Shown piece by piece: positions 19,756 to 23,363 of a stretch of 23,363 nt of DNA. Source of the DNA: Pinguiococcus pyrenoidosus. Lineage: Eukaryota; Sar; Pinguiophyceae; Pinguiochrysidales; Pinguiochrysidaceae. How positions within the stretch are numbered: the first letter of the stretch is position 1; every line of letters begins with the position of its first letter. Location of the stretch: positions 1-23,363 of the forward strand of contig JAAMXY010004470.1 of NCBI GenBank assembly GCA_019677205.1, given 5' to 3'. Made by a program: the position numbers and the translations under genes. The notes under the pieces are model-generated. The model searched no databases and had not been told where the DNA came from. It worked only from the letters and a program-made list of their open reading frames with translations.

Positions 19756-20421
19756 ATGGACAAGCTCAAGCCGGGCGAGCTGGAGGAGTTCCGAGAGATT
19801 TTCAATCTGGTGGATCGGGATGGCGGCGGCTCCATCAGCAGGGAGGAGCTTGGAGAGCTGATGGAGACGCTGCGAATCGACGCGTCGCCCGAGGAGATCG
19901 ACGTCATGGTAAACGAGATCGACTCCAACAAGAGCGGGGAAATCGACTTCGAGGTGAGCTTCCCCGCTCGTTGCCGCATCCTTAGCCCGTCGTAGCTTTG
20001 TTCTTTTGTTCATTTGGCTTGCTTTCGTGTGCATTTGGCTGGCTTTCGGGTGCATCGCGTCGGCTGCTTCAGGAGTTCGTTGAGGTCATGTCGCGCAAGG
20101 TGAATGCGACGTACACGGCCGAGCAGGTCATCGGTGCCTTCCGCACCTTTGAAGGCAACGCACCGAAGGGCTACATCAAGGTGAGAGGCTTGCTGGCGAG
20201 TTCCGCAATGCTCTGGAGCGCCAGGCTCCTGGCGAATCGCTGCAACGTGGCTAACCCCTCCGAATGCTCTACAGGCAGATCAGCTGCTGAAAGCGTTGAC
20301 GACGTATGGCTCCACCAAGCTGAGTGTGGAGCAAGCCCATGAGCTCATGTCCCAGCTAGAGCGTGACCAGAATGGCTACATCGACTACGTCGCATACGTG
20401 AACATGATGCTGGCGGACTAG
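19756..20421 (+). CDS. Calmodulin-like EF-hand protein
   Basis: Exons 19756-19953, 20073-20180 and 20275-20421 (introns 119 and 94 nt, both phase 0, GTGAG donors) give 150 aa, the length of calmodulin. Four EF-hand units are recognisable, but only the N-lobe looks calcium-competent. Loop 1 is DRDGGGSISREE (aa 20-31; Gly at the usual Asp/Asn position 5). Loop 2 is DSNKSGEIDFEE (56-67), with all ligands. Loop 3 (FEGNAPKGYIK) is degenerate, and loop 4 (ERDQNGYIDYVA) has Glu at position 1 and Ala at position 12. This pattern of an intact N-lobe and impaired C-lobe fits a calmodulin-like sensor or a myosin-light-chain-type protein rather than true calmodulin; centrin is less likely, because it lacks the N-terminal extension. 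Targets cannot be predicted. Confidence 0.9.
20011..20052 (+). repeat. Tandem 21-bp repeat inside intron 1 of the EF-hand gene
   Basis: Two adjacent 21-bp units (20011-20031 and 20032-20052), starting catttggct, differ at two positions and are followed by a third partial 'cat'. They lie within the 119-nt intron, about 20 bp before the acceptor, so the second copy overlaps the branch-site region. Confidence 0.75.
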
Positions 20422-20806
20422 GCGAGCCCTGCTGGTGCGGGCGGGGAACATCGCGGCGCCTCGAATCCTACTTCAGCAAATAGACCGTAGAACCTTGACT
20501 GTAGATACGTGCGTGCAAGTCCAAGACGCTTGGGCATGCCGCAGACCGAGCGGAAGAGCCTTGCCGAGCGGCGAGGGGTGGCCTGCGTCGAAGGTGTTTC
20601 CGCGGAAAAGCGACGAGGGGCAGGCCTCGTCGTCTTGCCGCCGAACGCCGCTCCTTCCGAAAGCCTTAACGCCTTTGTTCTGGGTTGCTTCCGCGGGCAT
20701 CGCACGTTCGATTAATCTTTTCAAGTGAGTGCATACGGCCATGCCTGCAAGGCACTTGGAGGAACCAAGGGGAAACACGCACGACTTGCTGCTCACGACA
20801 CAGGCT
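20422..20806. other. Convergent intergenic region with hairpins
   Basis: A 385-bp space between two 3' ends, with no convincing ORF. It is rich in inverted repeats: ccaag-acg-cttgg (20521-20533), a perfect palindrome TTTCCGCGGAAA (20597-20608), and cgacgagg-ggcagg-cctcgtcg (20611-20632). These may be 3'-UTR or termination structures, or part of an unannotated structured RNA. Confidence 0.5.
20611..20632. repeat. Stem-loop, 8-bp stem, 6-nt loop
   Basis: Perfect arms cgacgagg / cctcgtcg enclose ggcagg, two bases after the palindrome TTTCCGCGGAAA. It lies in the convergent spacer between the EF-hand and CMC2-like genes. Confidence 0.6.
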
Positions 20807-21124
20807 TTATCCACCGAGGGGCCTTCCCTCCCGCAAGGCTCGGACTTTTTCTAGTCTCTGCTGGTCTCTCTCGTTCTTTGCCCGATTCTGCTTGATCATC
20901 TCCAACTTCTGCGCCTGAGGGATTGCAGCGAGGTTTAGGAGAGCCCTCTGACGCAGAAAGCAAAACCGAAGTTCGACAGGCACCTTAAGGCAGCTGTCCA
21001 GAGCGCGCTTGACTTCGTTGCAGGCGCCGAACCACTTGCCTATCGCATTGTCGTCGTGGCAGTTCTTAAACTTCTGGATCGCCTCCCGGCAGAACGGATT
21101 CGGCTTGTCTAAAGGCGGGTGCAT
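20807..21124 (-). CDS. CMC2: CMC2-like twin CX9C mitochondrial protein
   Basis: Two exons, complement of 20984-21124 and 20807-20914, give 82 aa. The start MHPPLDKPNPF parallels the MHPxL start of CMC2. Two CX9C motifs are present, C-REAIQKFKN-C (Cys12/Cys22) and C-NEVKRALDS-C (Cys35/Cys45), with the family stretch WFGACNEVKRALDSCLK. Such proteins are imported into the intermembrane space by the Mia40 disulphide relay and serve cytochrome c oxidase biogenesis. The 69-nt intron (20915-20983) has GTGCCT...CCTCAG ends and a branch-like CTAAAC. It is a multiple of three and stopless, so retention would add 23 aa, including one extra Cys, right after the second CX9C. I prefer splicing, since the joined C-terminus (AQKLEMIKQNRAKNERDQQR) gives the usual short basic tail. 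Confidence 0.84.
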   Translation of the reverse strand: MHPPLDKPNPFCREAIQKFKNCHDDNAIGKWFGACNEVKRALDSCLKVPVELRFCFLRQRALLNLAAIPQAQKLEMIKQNRAKNERDQQRLEKVRALREGRPLGG

Positions 21125-21552
21125 TCTTGGAGCGGCGGGGAAACGAGCGACGCTGCCGCAGATTCGGGCAAGTTTCAAGGGTGCCGATGGCGTGCCTCTC
21201 CTAGCGACGCGAACTATAATCAGACAAGCGTGAGATGAGCGTTTGAGTCCGACTTCCTGAAGAGCGATGTCAACAGATGCGGCGGCGCAGGAGAGCTTTC
21301 AGCAGATGTCGATAGATCCACGCGCTGTGATTGGCTTTGCTGCAGGAAGCCATTCAGATACTAATCGTAATCATACTTATAATAATAATATGTCACTAGA
21401 CCCTATCCCTATTTCCGCATATGATGCGTCCAACGCTTCCAAGATCATCGACTTTTGGTGGCCTTTTTCCGCAGAAATCCCGCGCCACCATGCGCCTTTT
21501 CGCCCTCTGCGCCTTCCTGGCGCTCTTGCTGCCCTGCAGACCCGAAGATGTG
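21125..21552. promoter_or_regulatory. Divergent spacer CMC2-like / proteasome beta-3
   Basis: No independent gene is seen. An upstream ATG frame (from 21267) runs in frame into the proteasome exon, but its translation has no proteasome similarity. A short AT-rich patch with a TAA/ATA-like trinucleotide run lies at about 21355-21400 (acttataataataatatg), probably the core promoter. The sequence aaatcccgcgcc (21476-21487) is a weaker E2F-like match. Confidence 0.55.
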
Positions 21553-22442
21553 ATGACTTTTTACGGTTCGCGGCGTCGCCTCCCTCTGCGCGCGCTGTCT
21601 CCGCGGCCTCACTTCCCGCCGTCGTAGGCGGAGCGATGGTGGCCATGCGCGGCAAGAACTGCGTGGGCGTCGCGTGCGACCTGCGCTTGGGCCACGGCCC
21701 GCAGACGGTCAGCACGAGCGCGAAGCGCGTGTACAAGGTCAACGAGCGCGTGGTCTGCGGCTTCTCGGGCGCAGTGGGCATCGGCCAGCAGCTTCTGGCT
21801 GTGTTGGGAGAGCAAGAGAGGAGGCTGCGTCTTGTGGGGGGGAAAGACATGTCGCCCGGTGCCACAAGCTCGTTCCTGTCTCGCTTTCTCTGGGAGAATC
21901 GCGGCTTGCCATGTGAGGTGTTGGTAGCTGGCGTTGAGCAGGTGCGGAACCTCCGGAACAAGAGAGCGGCTGAGACCTGCAGCGTCGATTCACTTAGATG
22001 GGCCCTTTGCAGGATGGGACACCCCATGTCTGTGGGATGGATAGTCTGGGAGCCAAGGTGCGAAGTGTGAAGAGCAAGGCGTTGTCGACGCTGGTATCTT
22101 GCCAAGCTCATCGACGCAACAGGTTTCGCGGGATGACTTCGTCGTGACGGGCACCGCGGTGCCCTCCCTCTTTGGGGTTTGCGAAGCGTCGTACAAGGAG
22201 GAGCTGACGCCGGAGGAGCTGCTCGATACCCTTCGCAGGTGAGTTCGTGCTTGTGAGACAATGAGAGAGGGAGGGAGGGAGAGAGAGCTCCACCTGCTCC
22301 TAAACCCGTTCATCTCGGACTCCGTCGCAGCTGCATGCAAAACGCCATGGAGAGAGACTGCCTCACCGGTGGAGACATTGCCGTGCACGTTATCACGCCA
22401 CAAGGGCTTGTGTCGAGAAGATTTCCCGGCAGATTAGATTGA
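21553..22442 (+). CDS. PSMB3: 20S proteasome subunit beta-3
   Basis: Five exons, 21553-21565, 21628-21941, 22013-22057, 22123-22238 and 22331-22442, join in phase to 199 aa (human PSMB3 is 205). The 13-nt first exon encodes MTFYG, and splicing gives MTFYGGAMVAMRGKNCVGVA, which aligns with human MSYNGGAVMAMKGKNC. Other family matches are VCGMDSLGAKVSRDDFVVTG (human CSLDLIGCPMVTDDFVVSG) and the end segment GGDIAVHVITPQG. Beta-3 is a structural, non-catalytic subunit of the inner ring: no Thr1 nucleophile is present, and Gly-Gly-Ala stands where catalytic subunits are processed. The donor of intron 1 (GTTCGC) is weak; others are GTGCGG, GTGCGA and GTGAGT. Convergent with REV1, 88 bp apart. Confidence 0.92.
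22260..22289 (+). repeat. GA-rich tract in proteasome beta-3 intron 4
   Basis: An almost pure purine run (gagagagggagggagggagagagag) near the 5' side of the 92-nt intron 22239-22330. Likely a microsatellite; a splicing-enhancer role is possible but not shown. Confidence 0.6.
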
Positions 22443-22530
22443 CAAAACTAAGGAACTTCTCGCCTTGCGACAAACAACCGGAGCTGTGGACTGTCAAAAA
22501 ACAAGCAATCAACCATTCCCAACCAAACCA

Positions 22531-23363
22531 TCACGACAATCCAAGGGTGCCATACCCATGGAACTCCAACACTCGCGCACAGTGCTTCTCAAAATGTGCG
22601 ACCCATCGCCTCCAATCGCTGCTGCTCTCCAAAAGCGACAGCGTGTAGCGATAGAACACCTGCGCCTCTTCCAAAACTCGGGATTCTACAAGGTTCTCCA
22701 GAAACATGACCAAAACCTGCACATGCACCGACGATGGATCCGCCACTTCATGGACCCAAGAGTGCAGCGCCGTCCGCATTTCCGCCACCGACGCGCTAGC
22801 GGCGAAAAGAGGTCTCGAATCCAAATCATCGTCGGCCTGCTGGGCAGCCGGACCCTGCCCATTGCGCGACCTCCTCCGCTTCAGACGAGGAGGTGCAACC
22901 TGCGGGGGCCGCGAGGCCTCCGGAGCCTCACCGGGTGCTTTCATAAGCGCCTCGGTAAGTTCCTCAACGGATGCCTCAACAGACGTTTCGGCGGTTGTCG
23001 CGAGCTCGGGAACTTGCTTGCTTCCCCCCTGATCCGATTCTTGCACCAGTCGGTCCAAGTAAGTCGGCTGCGGCGGAGGCAGCCTTCTGGGCGATGCAGC
23101 ATCGTCACCGACCTCAAGTTTGATCGCAACTGCCCTGACGTCCTCCACTCGAATCCTGCTCAGTCGCTGAGCACTGTGTATGGCGTCCTTAGCCGCGTCC
23201 GCGCTGAAACCATCTCCCCTTCCCGGCAGCGGCTTCACGAACTTTGGGCACCTCTGCCTTGCATCTCTGGAAAGCCAATCGCAGTCCGTGCAGGAGCAAA
23301 GCTTGAGAACCAAGAGTTGCTTGAGCGTTGTGGACCTCAAAGCGTCGCTCTTTGGAAGCGCCT
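22531..23363 (-). CDS. REV1: REV1 translesion DNA polymerase, C-terminal part
   Basis: The open frame has no ATG start and runs off the right edge, so the gene is partial (276 residues visible plus stop). The last approximately 87 residues match the REV1 C-terminal domain, which recruits Pol eta/iota/kappa and Rev7: EMRTALHSWVHEVADPSS parallels human KTLLREWITTISDPME, and the end FHGYGTLGLS parallels QTYGSTLKVT. Upstream, CPKFVKPLPGRGDG and IRVEDVRAVAIKLEV resemble the little-finger end of the polymerase (AKFGGHG, DMRGVGIHV). Between them lies an approximately 150-residue linker with a nuclear-localisation-like RLKRRRSRN and no LPxxI-type ubiquitin-binding motif. REV1 inserts dCMP opposite abasic sites and scaffolds translesion synthesis in the nucleus. 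An intron near 23275 (acceptor-like tttccag) is possible and unresolved. Confidence 0.84.
   Translation of the reverse strand, partial: ALPKSDALRSTTLKQLLVLKLCSCTDCDWLSRDARQRCPKFVKPLPGRGDGFSADAAKDAIHSAQRLSRIRVEDVRAVAIKLEVGDDAASPRRLPPPQPTYLDRLVQESDQGGSKQVPELATTAETSVEASVEELTEALMKAPGEAPEASRPPQVAPPRLKRRRSRNGQGPAAQQADDDLDSRPLFAASASVAEMRTALHSWVHEVADPSSVHVQVLVMFLENLVESRVLEEAQVFYRYTLSLLESSSDWRRWVAHFEKHCARVLEFHGYGTLGLS

Noticed and set aside
21125-21178. Upstream extension of the CMC2-like protein
   Set aside because: It begins at TTG rather than ATG; MHPPL at 21124 matches the family start.
21267-21552. N-terminal extension of proteasome beta-3 from ATG 21267
   Set aside because: The extension has no proteasome similarity and includes the AT-rich promoter-like patch; a 13-nt exon at 21553 restores the conserved N-terminus instead.

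Overview
This is a GC-rich, gene-dense piece of a nuclear eukaryotic chromosome, most likely from a protist or alga. Evidence for a eukaryote: spliceosomal introns with GT...AG ends (about 58-223 nt), and only eukaryote-specific families such as NOT1, NOT4, proteasome beta-3, REV1, the SLC35B1 transporter and an adaptin-binding protein. A FOR20/CEP20-like LisH protein suggests a lineage that builds, or once built, centrioles or flagella. Some spacers are much AT-richer than the genes (11 G/C in the 60 bases 9841-9900). I cannot name the species.

Twelve protein genes are supported. In order: SLC35B1-like ER nucleotide (sugar) transporter (+, 893-2147); NOT1, the CCR4-NOT scaffold (-, 2431-9667); organelle-type methionine aminopeptidase (+, 10339-11256); NOT4, the RING/RRM E3 of the same complex (-, 11442-14652); an unrecognised basic protein (+, 15883-16383); FOR20/CEP20-like (-, 16544-17035); NUDCD2-like CS protein (+, 17152-17870); AAGAB/p34-like adaptin-binding protein (-, 17919-19202); calmodulin-like EF-hand protein (+, 19756-20421); CMC2-like twin CX9C protein (-, 20807-21124); proteasome beta-3 (+, 21553-22442); and the C-terminal part of REV1 (-, 22531 to beyond the window end). 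Splice joins were worked out by eye from consensus ends, reading phase and family similarity.

The most striking property is architectural. All twelve genes alternate strand without exception (+-+-+-+-+-+-). Convergent gaps are short (48-385 bp) and divergent gaps are mostly longer (116-1230 bp). Every promoter region except the first is therefore shared by a divergent pair. Some pairs make functional sense: NOT1 and NOT4 sit either side of a methionine aminopeptidase, and FOR20-like and NUDCD2-like share a 116-bp divergent spacer.

There is no mobile element, CRISPR array, rRNA or recognisable tRNA. The most novel candidates are the strict strand alternation, a set of short 3n introns lacking in-frame stops, E2F-like sites in three regulatory regions, and a REV1 that appears to lack ubiquitin-binding motifs.
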